Origin: Candidatus Kapaibacterium sp.
Lineage (GTDB): Bacteria > Bacteroidota > Ignavibacteria > Kapaibacteriales > UBA4661
NCBI GenBank assembly: GCA_025455065.1
Contig: JALONG010000001.1
Location: 97,942 to 161,941 of the forward strand
Direction of reading: 5' to 3'
DNA: 64,000 bases
Shown here: piece by piece, positions 32,687 to 41,606 of the stretch
Numbering within the stretch: position 1 is the stretch's first letter
Layout of the letters: each line of letters begins with the position of its first letter
Position numbers and translations under genes: made by a program
The notes under the pieces: model-generated
Told to the model about the DNA's origin: nothing
The model's input: the letters and a program-made list of their open reading frames with translations, nothing else
Databases searched by the model: none

Positions 32687-32839
32687 GCGTTATACCAATT
32701 TGAGTTGATAACTGTGTAAAAAAAAAATCCGGCTTCAGTGGCACAGACATTCTTGTCTGTGCGAGTATTTGTGCTGTTTCCAGAGAAAAGCATTAAAAAA
32801 AATAATACACAATCCTCAACGTAAATTGGTATTATACGC
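32687..32839. mobile_element. MITE-like element with ~33-bp imperfect terminal inverted repeats
   Basis: The left end (32687-32717, gcgttataccaattt then gagttgataactgtgt) and the right end (32807-32839, reading on the complement gcgtataataccaattt then acgttgaggattgtgt) are imperfect inverted repeats of about 31-33 bases. Inside is a perfect hairpin (gcacagaca ttct tgtctgtgc, 32741-32762) and two A-runs. The whole is 153 bases and has no coding capacity. It lies between the divergent Lrp and TPR genes. No clear target-site duplication can be seen. I read it as a miniature inverted-repeat element. Confidence 0.65.
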
Positions 32840-33020
32840 TCCTGCCGTTCGGTACAATGATTCTACCACTCAGAACATTCTTTTTGCCGCTTGTGATATT
32901 GAGCCTGTATTGATTCCAAGAATTATCAGAAATTGGCAGAGAGTGAGTATTCTCGCAAGGAGAGCGAACCTTCTCACAAAATATTCTCACAGAACACTCA
33001 AACACCTTTATCGAAAATCC

Positions 33021-34562
33021 ATGTACACCGCACAGAAACTACGTTGGTTCCCCGTAATGTACTTTGTACTGCTTTTCCTATCCGCGCTTCCTCTGCCAGC
33101 CCAAAAGCCTGATTGGGCAAAGGTTCATACCGTTACAATCTCCTCAATCGAATCGCTCTACAATCTGAATTTTGAAGAAGCCGAAGTACGCGCCAATGAG
33201 GTTATCAACCTTGCGCCCCAAGACCCGCGTGGGTACTTCTTTCGGGCGATGACGTATTACTATCGGCTGTTTTACTCGCGCACTTCAAGACTGCCGCAGC
33301 AAGAGATTGATGCTGAGTTGCAAAAATTTTTGGGGTATTCTCAGCAAACCATATTGCTCTGCGAACGCTTTGTAGCGCAAAATCCTCAAGACAGCAAAGC
33401 ACTTTTTTATTTGGGTGGTCTTTACGGTTATCGTGGCATAGCACTGGGCATGAGTGGCAAAATGTCCAATATGCTGACGGCAGCACGCGAAGCAAAAAAA
33501 GGCGTGGATTTTCTCAAACAAGCCGTAGCGCTCGACCCTGCCAATGCTGACGCACAGATGGGTTTGGGGCTGTTCAACTATCTCATTTCTCAAGCACCAT
33601 CGGCAGTGCAAACGGTTATCAAATTGGCAGGGCTTTCGGGCAACAAAAACGACGGCTTACGGCAACTCGAATATGCCGCCACAAATGGCGTGTATGCTCG
33701 CGCTGAAGCACAATCATGGCTTGCACAAATTTACAGCTCAGGCTTTATCTTTCCCGGCGAGGGCTTGTATGACCGCGCAGAGCGCCATTTCACGGCATTT
33801 CTTGCGCTTTATCCCAGAAATACGCTTATTCGCGTACTATACGGAGAAATGCTTGCCGATGAGATGAGACGCGCCTCGGAGGCAGTTGTGCAATTCCGGG
33901 AAGCCGCAAACGATAAAGGTAAAAAAGTGGAACGCTTCGCTGCCGCCTCATTTGTGGATTTAGGTAATGCCTACCTTTTACTCACCAATTTCACAGGTTC
34001 GATTTCCGCATTTCAACGGGCTTTAGAAATGCGCCCGGAATGGTTATCGCTCAATTACGGCATCGGGCTTTGCCTTGAATTACAAGGCAATCGGGCATCG
34101 GCTCTGCCTTTTTATGCAAAAGCCACGGGACACAAAGGGGCGGAAAAACTTATCGCAACGCCTCTTTCAGAAAAAACTATACAACTCTACAAATGCGAGT
34201 GGGCATTCAAAAGCGGCGACGACGGCAAAGCAATTTCGCTTATTAGCGATTGTTTGAAACGGAGCGATTTGACGAGTGAAGAACGAGCCGAAACGTTGTA
34301 TTTTGGTGGACGGGCATTAGCTTCCAATGGCGATACTAAACTTGCCGAAGGCTACTACGCGCAAGCTATCGCCCTGCTTGACGAAAAACATGAACTAAAA
34401 GCACCTTTGTACTATTATCTCGGTCTTGTTCAAGCAAAAAATGGTAAAATGCCAGATGCAATCGGTAGTTTGAAGCAAGCACTTTCTTTCAATAATTATC
34501 CCAATGAGCAGGCATTGCGAAAAAGTATTGAACGTGATTTGTATCGCCTGAAACGCTCATAA
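33021..34562 (+). CDS. exported TPR-repeat protein
   Basis: From the ATG at 33021 the protein has 513 residues. A signal peptide (WFPVMYFVLLFLSALPLPAQ) is followed by tetratricopeptide repeats throughout: FEEAEVRANEVINLAPQDPR, AVALDPANADAQMGLGLFNY, AERHFTAFLALYPRNTLIRV, FTGSISAFQRALEMRPEW, ASALPFYAKATGHKG and AKNGKMPDAIGSLKQAL. No catalytic domain is present. It precedes a LytS-type kinase by 24 bases and a LytTR regulator, so it may be a periplasmic scaffold or an accessory sensor of that pair. A longer frame from 32769 passes through the MITE-like element and is not believed. Confidence 0.8.
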   Translation: MYTAQKLRWFPVMYFVLLFLSALPLPAQKPDWAKVHTVTISSIESLYNLNFEEAEVRANEVINLAPQDPRGYFFRAMTYYYRLFYSRTSRLPQQEIDAELQKFLGYSQQTILLCERFVAQNPQDSKALFYLGGLYGYRGIALGMSGKMSNMLTAAREAKKGVDFLKQAVALDPANADAQMGLGLFNYLISQAPSAVQTVIKLAGLSGNKNDGLRQLEYAATNGVYARAEAQSWLAQIYSSGFIFPGEGLYDRAERHFTAFLALYPRNTLIRVLYGEMLADEMRRASEAVVQFREAANDKGKKVERFAAASFVDLGNAYLLLTNFTGSISAFQRALEMRPEWLSLNYGIGLCLELQGNRASALPFYAKATGHKGAEKLIATPLSEKTIQLYKCEWAFKSGDDGKAISLISDCLKRSDLTSEERAETLYFGGRALASNGDTKLAEGYYAQAIALLDEKHELKAPLYYYLGLVQAKNGKMPDAIGSLKQALSFNNYPNEQALRKSIERDLYRLKRS

Positions 34563-34586
34563 ATCCTACACCGTTTTCGCACCCCT

Positions 34587-36614
34587 ATGACGCTCGCTCA
34601 CCGCTCAACGTTCACCTTTTGCGCCGTAATGAATATTCTCATTTGTTGCAGCATCCATGCCCTGCCCACCAAGGCGCAAGCAGCCTCGGCACCGCCTGAA
34701 ATTAGGCAACTGCCCGTAGGAATACTGGAAACGCCTTGGTATCTCTCAAGTCTGGACTGGCGATTTTTTGAGGGAAAAACCTTACCCACAGACCTTAGCA
34801 ATGGCGACACAGTTAAGAACTTTACATTTGGGGGCTTGGTACCGCAAGTGCAAGGCGTTGGGCGAGAAAGCAAGCATTGGCAAGGCGAAGGCTGGTTTGT
34901 AACGCAATTTCGGGCGGACAGTATTTTGCCGCACACCAAGCACGTGCTGTTTTGGATGCACAAGCACTATGGCGAAACAAGTCTCTGGCTTGATGGAAGA
35001 ACGATTCGCCCCTTCAGGCTTGATGAACGCTCGCCCCGCCGCGACATCTTCTTTGGTGCCGACCTTGATTCTGGCATTCACACACTTGCCGTTCATTACC
35101 GCGACAGCGAGGCACAAAGCGCGTTTCGGCATCTTGGGGCATTTGCAAGTTCCACAGGATTTGGGCTTTCTGTTTCCACCGAAGCCTCTGCCCTCGCCAC
35201 CGTCAGCGACATTCGGCATATTGAGCAGCTTTTCATTGCACTAGGCGCAGCCTTGTTTCTCCTCGCTTTTCTTCATCTGCTATTTTTTATCTTTTCCCCT
35301 AGCGAAAAGGCTCACCTTTTCTATGCTCTCGAAACAATATGCTTGATGGTGATGATGCTTCAAGATGCGCTTGTACAATGGTTTTTTCTGACCGATTTCG
35401 CTACAACTCTCGCATTAATATTCATTACTCGGCGCTTTCTCCAAATGCTCATTGTTCCAGCCTTGGTAGCCATGCTAACGAGTCTTTTTGAGCCTCAGCC
35501 GTTTTCTCGGCGGCATCGCTGGTTTCTCATCGCCTACGCTGCTCTTTGCACTACGGAATTGCTGGCGCAAACGCTCTATCCAATCCTGAGCGGAAATTCT
35601 ATCCCCGACACTGTTCTTCTCTTTATGGTCATTCTGCCGTCGCTCGTGGGCATAGTGGAAATCATTCGCTTACTTGTCAAAGGCGTTTTGCTAAACAAAG
35701 GCGCGTGGTTCATGGCTTCCGGGGGATTACTCTTTTTGGGAGCGGCTTTACTTGGCTTGGGTACAATGGTCGTTTCGAGAAAAGTATCTGTCAGTTTTGG
35801 TGTTGAATTTATTGTTGCCGGTATGGGTTTTCAACTGGGAATGTCACTCTTTTTAGCATGGCGATCTGCACAAACACGGCGTAACCTCATGCAGAGCCTC
35901 GAAGAAGTACGAACACTCTCGGCACAAATGCTGGGTCAAGAGCGTGAGCGCTTTCGCACGGAATCTCTTGCCCGCGAAGCAGCATTAAACGCACTCAAAA
36001 TGCAAATCAACCCGCATTTTCTTTTTAATACTCTCGCCAGTATTCGTACATTATCGCGTATTCAGCCGGAAGTCGCTCACGAGGCTATTTCCCAGCTTTC
36101 AGCCCTCTTTCGCTATGCCCTTCAGTCCGCCAAACACGAGACGGTAACGCTCGGCGAGGAACTGAGAATTGTACAGGATTATTTAGCATTAGAGCGCTTG
36201 CGCTTTGAAGAGCGCATGAAATGGTCATTTCACATTAAGCCCGAACTAGAATCTCTCCCCATTCCACCGATGACCTTACAAATTCTCGTAGAAAATGCCG
36301 TCAAACACGGTATTGAAGAAGAGCGTCATAGCGGGACAATCAGTATTCATGCGGCATTGAAGAACGAAGAATTAACCGTGCGCGTGCTGAATACGGGTAA
36401 ATTACGCCAGAATACTCGCGGCAATGGTATCGGGCTGGAGATTGCGCGTGAACGACTCCGCATGATATTTGGCGATTCAGCTACCATCACCCTGCAAGAG
36501 ATTCACCCCGTAGAAGCGCCTTGCCACGTATGCGCCGAACTGCATTACTCTCCATCATTCCATCATTCCAATACTTTTGCCAGAAACAATCCACATGACA
36601 GCACTTATCGTTGA
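34587..36614 (+). CDS. LytS/YehU-type sensor histidine kinase with 7TM input
   Basis: The 675-residue protein has a signal peptide (about 1-32). An extracytoplasmic beta-sandwich follows (about 35-205; WYLSSLDWRFFEGKTLP, VLFWMHKHYGETSLWLDGRT), resembling 7TMR-DISM extracellular domains. About seven transmembrane helices (about 215-425) come next. After a coiled coil comes the HisK_LytS phosphoacceptor region LKMQINPHFLFNTLASIRTL (His near 483) and an HATPase_c domain (LVENAVKHGIEEE, GNGIGLEIARERL). The 3' end overlaps the regulator gene by 20 bases, so they form a cotranscribed two-component pair. The C-terminal tail after the ATPase is low in conservation. Confidence 0.87.
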   Translation: MTLAHRSTFTFCAVMNILICCSIHALPTKAQAASAPPEIRQLPVGILETPWYLSSLDWRFFEGKTLPTDLSNGDTVKNFTFGGLVPQVQGVGRESKHWQGEGWFVTQFRADSILPHTKHVLFWMHKHYGETSLWLDGRTIRPFRLDERSPRRDIFFGADLDSGIHTLAVHYRDSEAQSAFRHLGAFASSTGFGLSVSTEASALATVSDIRHIEQLFIALGAALFLLAFLHLLFFIFSPSEKAHLFYALETICLMVMMLQDALVQWFFLTDFATTLALIFITRRFLQMLIVPALVAMLTSLFEPQPFSRRHRWFLIAYAALCTTELLAQTLYPILSGNSIPDTVLLFMVILPSLVGIVEIIRLLVKGVLLNKGAWFMASGGLLFLGAALLGLGTMVVSRKVSVSFGVEFIVAGMGFQLGMSLFLAWRSAQTRRNLMQSLEEVRTLSAQMLGQERERFRTESLAREAALNALKMQINPHFLFNTLASIRTLSRIQPEVAHEAISQLSALFRYALQSAKHETVTLGEELRIVQDYLALERLRFEERMKWSFHIKPELESLPIPPMTLQILVENAVKHGIEEERHSGTISIHAALKNEELTVRVLNTGKLRQNTRGNGIGLEIARERLRMIFGDSATITLQEIHPVEAPCHVCAELHYSPSFHHSNTFARNNPHDSTYR

Positions 36615-37344
36615 TGATGAACGCCTAGCTCGCTTGGATTTGCGCCATATTCTTTCGGCACACGCCGACGTAGAAATCATCGGAGAAGCCGCCAACAGCA
36701 GCGAAGCAGAAGCGCAAATACAATCACTGAAACCGGATATAGTTTTTTTAGATATTCGGATGCCGGACGGAAGCGGGTTCGACCTTTTAGAACGGCTGGA
36801 AAGCGTACCAATCGTGGTTTTCACCACCGCATATGACGAATACGCGCTCAAAGCGTTTGAAGTCAATGCGCTGGATTATTTGCTTAAACCCATTGCCACA
36901 GAGCGCATGAATGCTGCTTTGGAGCGATTACGAATGCGACTTCGGGAACAAGCGGAGAATAGCGCCCAAACAGATTCTTCCCCAAAATTCCCTCTGCAAG
37001 CCGATTCGCGGGTATTCCTCCGCGATGGTGATAAATGCTTATTTGTGAATGTGGCTGACATTCTGAGTGTTCGAGTGGATGGTCGGTATGCGGCGGTGAA
37101 ATGCTACCGTGAAAATCGTGCTTTGGAAAAATTATTACTCATGCGGTCTTTGGAAAGCCTAGAGGAGCGGCTCCCTCCTTCATTGTTCTTTCGGGCAAGC
37201 CGAAATGACCTTGTAAATTTGAAACGCATCACCAGTGTAGAAGCGTGGTTTGGCGGCGCAATGCTGCTTACGCTGGAGGATGGTACTAAGGTTGAAGTTT
37301 CTCGCCGTCAGGCGCAGAAATTTAAGGAGACGATGAGTTTGTAG
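36595..37344 (+). CDS. LytTR-family response regulator
   Basis: The 249-residue protein has a receiver domain (1-120; MTALIVDDERLARLDL, phosphoacceptor Asp near 50 in IVFLDIRMPDGSG, TTAYDEYALKAFE, LDYLLKPI). A C-terminal LytTR DNA-binding domain follows (about 145-245; LFVNVADILSVRVDGRYAA, FFRASRNDLVNLKRI, LTLEDGTKVEVSRRQAQKF). The ATG at 36595 is used rather than an upstream in-frame TTG at 36577. Together with the overlapping kinase gene it forms a LytS/LytR-type system. Target promoters should have LytTR direct repeats; none could be singled out here. Confidence 0.9.
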   Translation: MTALIVDDERLARLDLRHILSAHADVEIIGEAANSSEAEAQIQSLKPDIVFLDIRMPDGSGFDLLERLESVPIVVFTTAYDEYALKAFEVNALDYLLKPIATERMNAALERLRMRLREQAENSAQTDSSPKFPLQADSRVFLRDGDKCLFVNVADILSVRVDGRYAAVKCYRENRALEKLLLMRSLESLEERLPPSLFFRASRNDLVNLKRITSVEAWFGGAMLLTLEDGTKVEVSRRQAQKFKETMSL

Positions 37345-37454
37345 AGAAATGTTGTTTTGCCAATCCCCATACTCTCCGACCAGACCTTGAATCCTCAGGG
37401 CGAGATTGACGAACCACGTTGGGCTGCTTTTGTTATGGGATTTGGGACAAGATA

Positions 37455-37961
37455 TCACTCAATACAACGATCATCATTCGCAGAAGAATCCCCCCAATGA
37501 AGCATCATTTCAAGCATCGTCGGCGCAAAGCCGTAAGCACGAAAGAGTTCTTGAGCAAACGTGTTCTGTGTGGCAACGTGAAGCATAAGTTTGTGCGAAC
37601 CCAGCTTTTTCGCGGCTTCCACAGAAGCATCCAAAAGGCGCTTGCCCCAACCGCCGCCTCGCACTTCGGCATCAAGGTAGATGTCGTGCAACCATGCGGC
37701 TTCATCCGTTATGTCCTCCAAATTCATCGGCTCCATTTTGATAAAGGCGAACCCGACGACCGTCTTGTTTCCCTTCTCTACGACTAAAACAGTCGCTCTG
37801 GGGCTTTGAATTGCATCGTGGAGAGCATCCTCGACTTGCTGTTCGTGATTTGGCAGTTGCACAAAGCGCATCAGATTGTACGCCTGATGCTGGCGTACAA
37901 TGCGGAGACCGTACTCAGCAACGCTTTCAAGGTCGTCTATTGTTGCTTCGCGAATGAGCAT
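37455..37961 (-). CDS. GNAT-family N-acetyltransferase
   Basis: The 168-residue protein opens MLIREATIDDLESVAEYGL. It has VVGFAFIKMEPMNLED, IYLDAEVRGGGWGKRLLDAS with the CoA-binding R-G-G-G-W-G-K loop, KLMLHVATQNTFAQELFRAY and GFAPTMLEMML, all typical of GNAT enzymes. The substrate is unknown. An upstream ATG at 37973 gives four more residues because of a duplicated atgagcat; the choice is not decisive. It converges with the regulator gene, with a 110-base spacer that shows no clear terminator. Confidence 0.85.
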   Translation of the reverse strand: MLIREATIDDLESVAEYGLRIVRQHQAYNLMRFVQLPNHEQQVEDALHDAIQSPRATVLVVEKGNKTVVGFAFIKMEPMNLEDITDEAAWLHDIYLDAEVRGGGWGKRLLDASVEAAKKLGSHKLMLHVATQNTFAQELFRAYGFAPTMLEMMLHWGDSSANDDRCIE

Positions 37962-37999
37962 AACGATGAGCATAATAAAGTGGAAAGAAAAAATCTGTT

Positions 38000-38389
38000 T
38001 CAGCCTTCTTGAACAGGGCTATTTTTTGTTAAAGATTTGCGCTTTTGGTGACGCATTCCCCACTTTTTGATTTCCAATACAAGCGGCACAATCGTGCGCC
38101 CGTATTCGGTAAGGCTATATTCGACTGTCGGCGGAATCGTTGGGAAATACTCGCGGTGAACAATATCATTCACCTCCAAGTCCCGAAGCTGCTTGGTAAG
38201 CATTTTTGGTGTAACGCCCGAAACGTCGCGCTCCAATTCTTTGAAGCGTTTGGTGCTTTGGTGAAGACTGTGAATAATGGGCAATTTCCACCGTCCGCCC
38301 AAAAGTTCAAGCGTGAGTTGAACAGGACATTCAAGAAAATCCTGCGGCGTAATGTCCGCTTTTTTCGACTGTTTTTGCATTTTTTGCAT
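38000..38389 (-). CDS. HxlR-family transcriptional regulator
   Basis: The 129-residue protein has the winged-helix core ECPVQLTLELLGGRWKLPII, then STKRFKELERDVSGVTPKML, TKQLRDLEVNDIVHREYFPT and PPTVEYSLTEYGRTIVPLV. A Cys precedes the first helix as in YodB-like redox-sensing members. It is divergent from a short-chain dehydrogenase gene with 151 bases between the starts, where palindromic sequence lies. By analogy with the 10 kb pair, it likely represses the dehydrogenase-pirin-dioxygenase genes. The A/K-rich N-terminus (MQKMQKQSKK) is not conserved. Confidence 0.87.
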   Translation of the reverse strand: MQKMQKQSKKADITPQDFLECPVQLTLELLGGRWKLPIIHSLHQSTKRFKELERDVSGVTPKMLTKQLRDLEVNDIVHREYFPTIPPTVEYSLTEYGRTIVPLVLEIKKWGMRHQKRKSLTKNSPVQEG

Positions 38390-38440
38390 ATTTATTTTGT
38401 GCCATTGGAGGTTGATTTTATCACAAGGCTATCTTTGAGC

Positions 38441-38476
38441 ATACTAGTATTCTTTCAGGCTACTACTTGCAAAAAG
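38441..38476. promoter_or_regulatory. palindromic candidate operator between HxlR and SDR genes
   Basis: The perfect ten-base palindrome atactagtat (38441-38450) is followed by a tacta half-site, giving tagta and tacta arms about eleven bases apart. It lies midway between two divergent gene starts. The regulator is of the HxlR type, which binds such sites. Confidence 0.45.
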
Positions 38477-38540
38477 ATAGCGACTATTGTAGGTTTGCAA
38501 CGTACCATTTTTCTTTCACATCTCAAAGAAGCAAACTATC

Positions 38541-39293
38541 ATGGCAACACAACAGAGATTGCAGAACAAAAAAGTAATTGTTACCGGCGGCAGTCGCGGC
38601 ATAGGTAGAGAAATCGTGCTTGGGCTGGCACGTGAAGGCGCACACGTCCTGTTTACTTACCATCGCAACGAAGATGCTGCCAAGGCAACGGTGCAAGCAG
38701 CCCGTACCCTACACAACAACAATAATGTCATGGCAACACAAACCGATTTTTCTGAGCCTGCCGCAATGAAATCGGTCTTTGAATTTATACCGAAAAATTT
38801 CGGTGGCGAAGCAGACATCTACATTGCTAATGCTTTTACTGAAGCTGCTTTTGCCCCAACGGCATTTATGAACGAGCAGGATTACGACCGAATGTTTGCA
38901 TCGGTGAAGGGTCATTATTTTGCGTTGCAGCAAGCCGCGCATCACATCAACGAACACGGCAGAATTATCGTGATTTCAAGCGGTGCGGCGGCGCAGCCGG
39001 GCATTGCGAGTGGAGCATATTCCGGCGCAAAAGCCGCACTGGAAAAATTCGCCGTTTCCTTGGCAAAGGAACTTGGCTCCAAAAACATTGCCGTTAATGT
39101 TCTTTCGCCCGGCGTAACGGCAACCGAAGGCTTAGTCGCACCGCAGGAAATGATCAATGCGCTTGTGGCTCAAACGCCGTTTGGTCGGTTGGGCAAACCG
39201 GAAGATGTTGCCAATGCTGTGGTGGCGCTGTGTTTGCCGGAAACAGCGTGGGTCACGGGACAGGTCATTCAAGCAAATGGCGGGATTTTGTAG
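38541..39293 (+). CDS. short-chain dehydrogenase/reductase
   Basis: The 250-residue protein is a classical SDR with TGGSRGIG (cofactor motif), the NAG-like IYIANAFTEAA, the catalytic Ser in IVISSGAA, YSGAK (catalytic Tyr and Lys) and NVLSPGVTATEG. It ends WVTGQVIQANGGI. The acidic residue after beta 2 is replaced by HRNED, so NADP is likely. It heads a plus-strand group with pirin, SRPBCC and DODA-type genes and is divergent from the HxlR regulator. The substrate is not predictable from sequence. Confidence 0.88.
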   Translation: MATQQRLQNKKVIVTGGSRGIGREIVLGLAREGAHVLFTYHRNEDAAKATVQAARTLHNNNNVMATQTDFSEPAAMKSVFEFIPKNFGGEADIYIANAFTEAAFAPTAFMNEQDYDRMFASVKGHYFALQQAAHHINEHGRIIVISSGAAAQPGIASGAYSGAKAALEKFAVSLAKELGSKNIAVNVLSPGVTATEGLVAPQEMINALVAQTPFGRLGKPEDVANAVVALCLPETAWVTGQVIQANGGIL

Positions 39294-39358
39294 GCATCAC
39301 ACCCAACTTGAATTCACCCAAGATTTTATCACCCAAGCGAAAGGAAAATACGACAACG

Positions 39359-40222
39359 ATGGAATTTACCAATGTACCCAAGCGTATTTCGACGATTGTT
39401 CATTTAGAAATACAGCATCAAGGCTTCAAGAACGTGAGCTTAACGCAAGAACTAGGCAGTATCGACCCCTTTATTGTTCTGACGGAATTTTGGATGCCAC
39501 ACGCTTTTTTTCCGCCGCATCCCCACGCAGGGTTTTCAGTAATGACCTATATGTTTTTGGATAGCGAAGGGGCATTTATCAATAGGGACAGTCTGGGCGA
39601 CCGCAGTAGAATTGAAGCGGGGGCAATTCATTTGACACAAGCCGGCAAAGGAATCTTCCACGAGGAAATTCCGGAAGTTGAGGGACGGATTTGTCACGGT
39701 TTGCAAATGTGGCTTAATCATTCTTCTGCCGATAGAATGGTCGCTCCTAAAGCAATGCACGTAGCATCTGGGGAGGTTCCCGAAATTCATCCGAGTAAGA
39801 ATGTGCGCGTTAGAGTGCTTCTGGGAGCGTATAATGACGTTCAAGCACCTATCAAGCCTTTGCCGGAAGTGACGTTGTTGGATGTGCAGATAGAACCTCA
39901 TACTATTTTTTCACATCGTGTTCCGAAAGAGCATATTTCTTTTATGATGATGATGAGTGGTGTAGTAACGTGCGGTGGAACTCTGTTCTCTGCCGCTACG
40001 TGTGTAAAGTTTAGTGATGACGGTGAGACAATAGAAATATCAACGGCTGAACAATCAGCAACCTTTTTACTTGGTACCGGAAAACCATTCGGCGAGCATA
40101 CACTTTTTGGCGGACCGTTTGTTATGTCCACTCCGGAACAAATGCAACAAACCAAAGTACGGTTTAGTGCCGGCGAAATGGGATATTTAGAGCCTTCGCC
40201 GGTATTTACCCGTTCACATTAA
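39359..40222 (+). CDS. pirin-family protein
   Basis: The 287-residue protein has two cupin domains. The N-terminal one carries the pirin metal signature FPPHPHAGFSVMTYMFLDSE and TQAGKGIFHEEIPEVEGR, with His-x-His, a later His and Glu ligands. LQMWLNHSSADRM follows. Pirins are iron cupins; some oxidise quercetin-like flavonols and others are redox regulators. The start is the ATG at 39359, 65 bases after the dehydrogenase stop. Context with a DODA-type ring-cleaving dioxygenase suggests processing of phenolic compounds, which is inference. Confidence 0.87.
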   Translation: MEFTNVPKRISTIVHLEIQHQGFKNVSLTQELGSIDPFIVLTEFWMPHAFFPPHPHAGFSVMTYMFLDSEGAFINRDSLGDRSRIEAGAIHLTQAGKGIFHEEIPEVEGRICHGLQMWLNHSSADRMVAPKAMHVASGEVPEIHPSKNVRVRVLLGAYNDVQAPIKPLPEVTLLDVQIEPHTIFSHRVPKEHISFMMMMSGVVTCGGTLFSAATCVKFSDDGETIEISTAEQSATFLLGTGKPFGEHTLFGGPFVMSTPEQMQQTKVRFSAGEMGYLEPSPVFTRSH

Positions 40223-40234
40223 AAATCCAACACT

Positions 40235-40744
40235 ATGCAAAAACGACAAATATTTTTTCTTGCTCTTTTCAGCGCAGTAGTTCTGCTTGCTATTCTAAGC
40301 CGAACACAGTTTGAAATTCGCAACGATGTTGAAATCAACGCTCCACCGGAAAAAGTCTGGAAAACAGTTATTGATTTCCAGCGATACAGAGAGTGGAACT
40401 CGCAGCTTCAATACTTGGGCGGTGAGGTCAAGCCTGGGGGTAGATTGCATCTGAAACTCTCCGCACAAGGCGCAGAACCTTACGAGTTTACGCCGATTGT
40501 GAGTTATTGGGAAGAAAACAAACGCTTTGCGTGGCTGGCTGAAACAGGCTTGCCGCGCATTTTCGATGGTGAACATTTTTTTGAATTGCAGGACATCGGT
40601 AATGGAAAAACGCTCGTTATCAATCGTGAGGAGTATCGCGGCATTCTTTCCCTTGTGATGAAAAATTTACCGATGATGAAAGACGCACCAGCGGGCTTTG
40701 CGCTGATGAACACGGAACTTAAAACATTCTGCGAAAAGCCGTAA
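40235..40744 (+). CDS. SRPBCC-family protein with N-terminal membrane anchor
   Basis: The 169-residue protein has a hydrophobic N-terminus (QIFFLALFSAVVLLAILS). A SRPBCC/START-like domain follows: FEIRNDVEINAPPEKVWKTV, IDFQRYREWNSQLQYLGGEV, KPGGRLHLKLSAQGAEPYEF and GEHFFELQDIGNGKTLVINR. Members bind hydrophobic ligands in a deep pocket. The leader suggests anchoring to the inner membrane with the domain outside, or a signal peptide. It lies 12 bases after pirin and is probably in the same transcript as the DODA-type dioxygenase. Confidence 0.82.
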   Translation: MQKRQIFFLALFSAVVLLAILSRTQFEIRNDVEINAPPEKVWKTVIDFQRYREWNSQLQYLGGEVKPGGRLHLKLSAQGAEPYEFTPIVSYWEENKRFAWLAETGLPRIFDGEHFFELQDIGNGKTLVINREEYRGILSLVMKNLPMMKDAPAGFALMNTELKTFCEKP

Positions 40745-40785
40745 GGCTCACCAAATCACGTTCAGGCACTTCATTTTTTCCCGCG

Positions 40786-41571
40786 ATGACTCCACAATCT
40801 GCAATTTTTGTATCGCACGGCACAATCTACGAAGCATTCAAAAGCACCAGCGTCCCGGCAATGTTCCGCTCGCTGCGAGAGCGCTCGCTTCCCCAAACAC
40901 CCAAAGCAATCGTGGTGATTTCGGGACATTGGCTTACACCTGTCATCCGTGTTACCCGCCGAGAACGGTTATTCCAAATGGATGAGGGATTTCCACAGGA
41001 ATTTCGCATCAATTATACCCCGGAAGGCAGTACTGCTCTTTCGGATGATATTCTTGCGCGGCTGCATAAAGACGGAATCGCTGCCGAAGCAGATTCGGAG
41101 CGGGGTTTGGACCATGGCGCACTGATTCCACTCATGACGATGTTCCCCGATGCCGATGTACCTGTTGTGCAGGTGTCCTTGCAGCAAGGTCTTGAACCCA
41201 AATATCACGCACACATCGCTTCAATACTTGCTCCGTTGCTTGAGGACAATGTACTCATTCTGACAAGCGGCGGCGCGGTACACAATCGCGATGAAATTGT
41301 GCGCTTTAGCGGCATGGAACTTCTACCCGACACATTTGCGAAAGAGTTTGATGAAGCCATTGCAACGGCGCTTTTAAGTACCTCAGAGCAGACCTACACG
41401 GAACGTTTGATGTCTCTTTATCACCATCCATTGTTTACACAATCGCACCCAACGTCGGAGCATTTTTTGCCACTCATTATCGCCAGCGCTTTGGGAAAGC
41501 GCTCAGAGCAAGTAAATGCCGGCTTTCAGTGGAAGAATTTATCTATGGCAGCGTATCGTTTTTGGTCGTGA
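40786..41571 (+). CDS. DODA-type class III extradiol dioxygenase (YgiD-like)
   Basis: The 261-residue protein has the LigB/DODA zinc or iron site. IFVSHGTIYEAFK supplies the first His; VVISGHWLTPVIRVT supplies the second; LDHGALIPLMTMFPDADVPVV supplies the catalytic His-Gly; LTSGGAVHNRDEI and SEHFLPLIIASAL supply further conserved positions. YgiD-like enzymes cleave DOPA or related catechols. The SDR, pirin and SRPBCC genes precede it on the same strand and suggest a small aromatic or flavonoid-processing operon. The substrate is inferred. Confidence 0.88.
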   Translation: MTPQSAIFVSHGTIYEAFKSTSVPAMFRSLRERSLPQTPKAIVVISGHWLTPVIRVTRRERLFQMDEGFPQEFRINYTPEGSTALSDDILARLHKDGIAAEADSERGLDHGALIPLMTMFPDADVPVVQVSLQQGLEPKYHAHIASILAPLLEDNVLILTSGGAVHNRDEIVRFSGMELLPDTFAKEFDEAIATALLSTSEQTYTERLMSLYHHPLFTQSHPTSEHFLPLIIASALGKRSEQVNAGFQWKNLSMAAYRFWS

Positions 41572-41606
41572 ATTTCAAGCGTCAAGGTGGTGAGGCGCAT
41601 ACAATC

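Noticed and set aside
32769..33020. N-terminal extension of the TPR protein
   Set aside because: It runs through the MITE-like element and the signal peptide lies at the ATG 33021.
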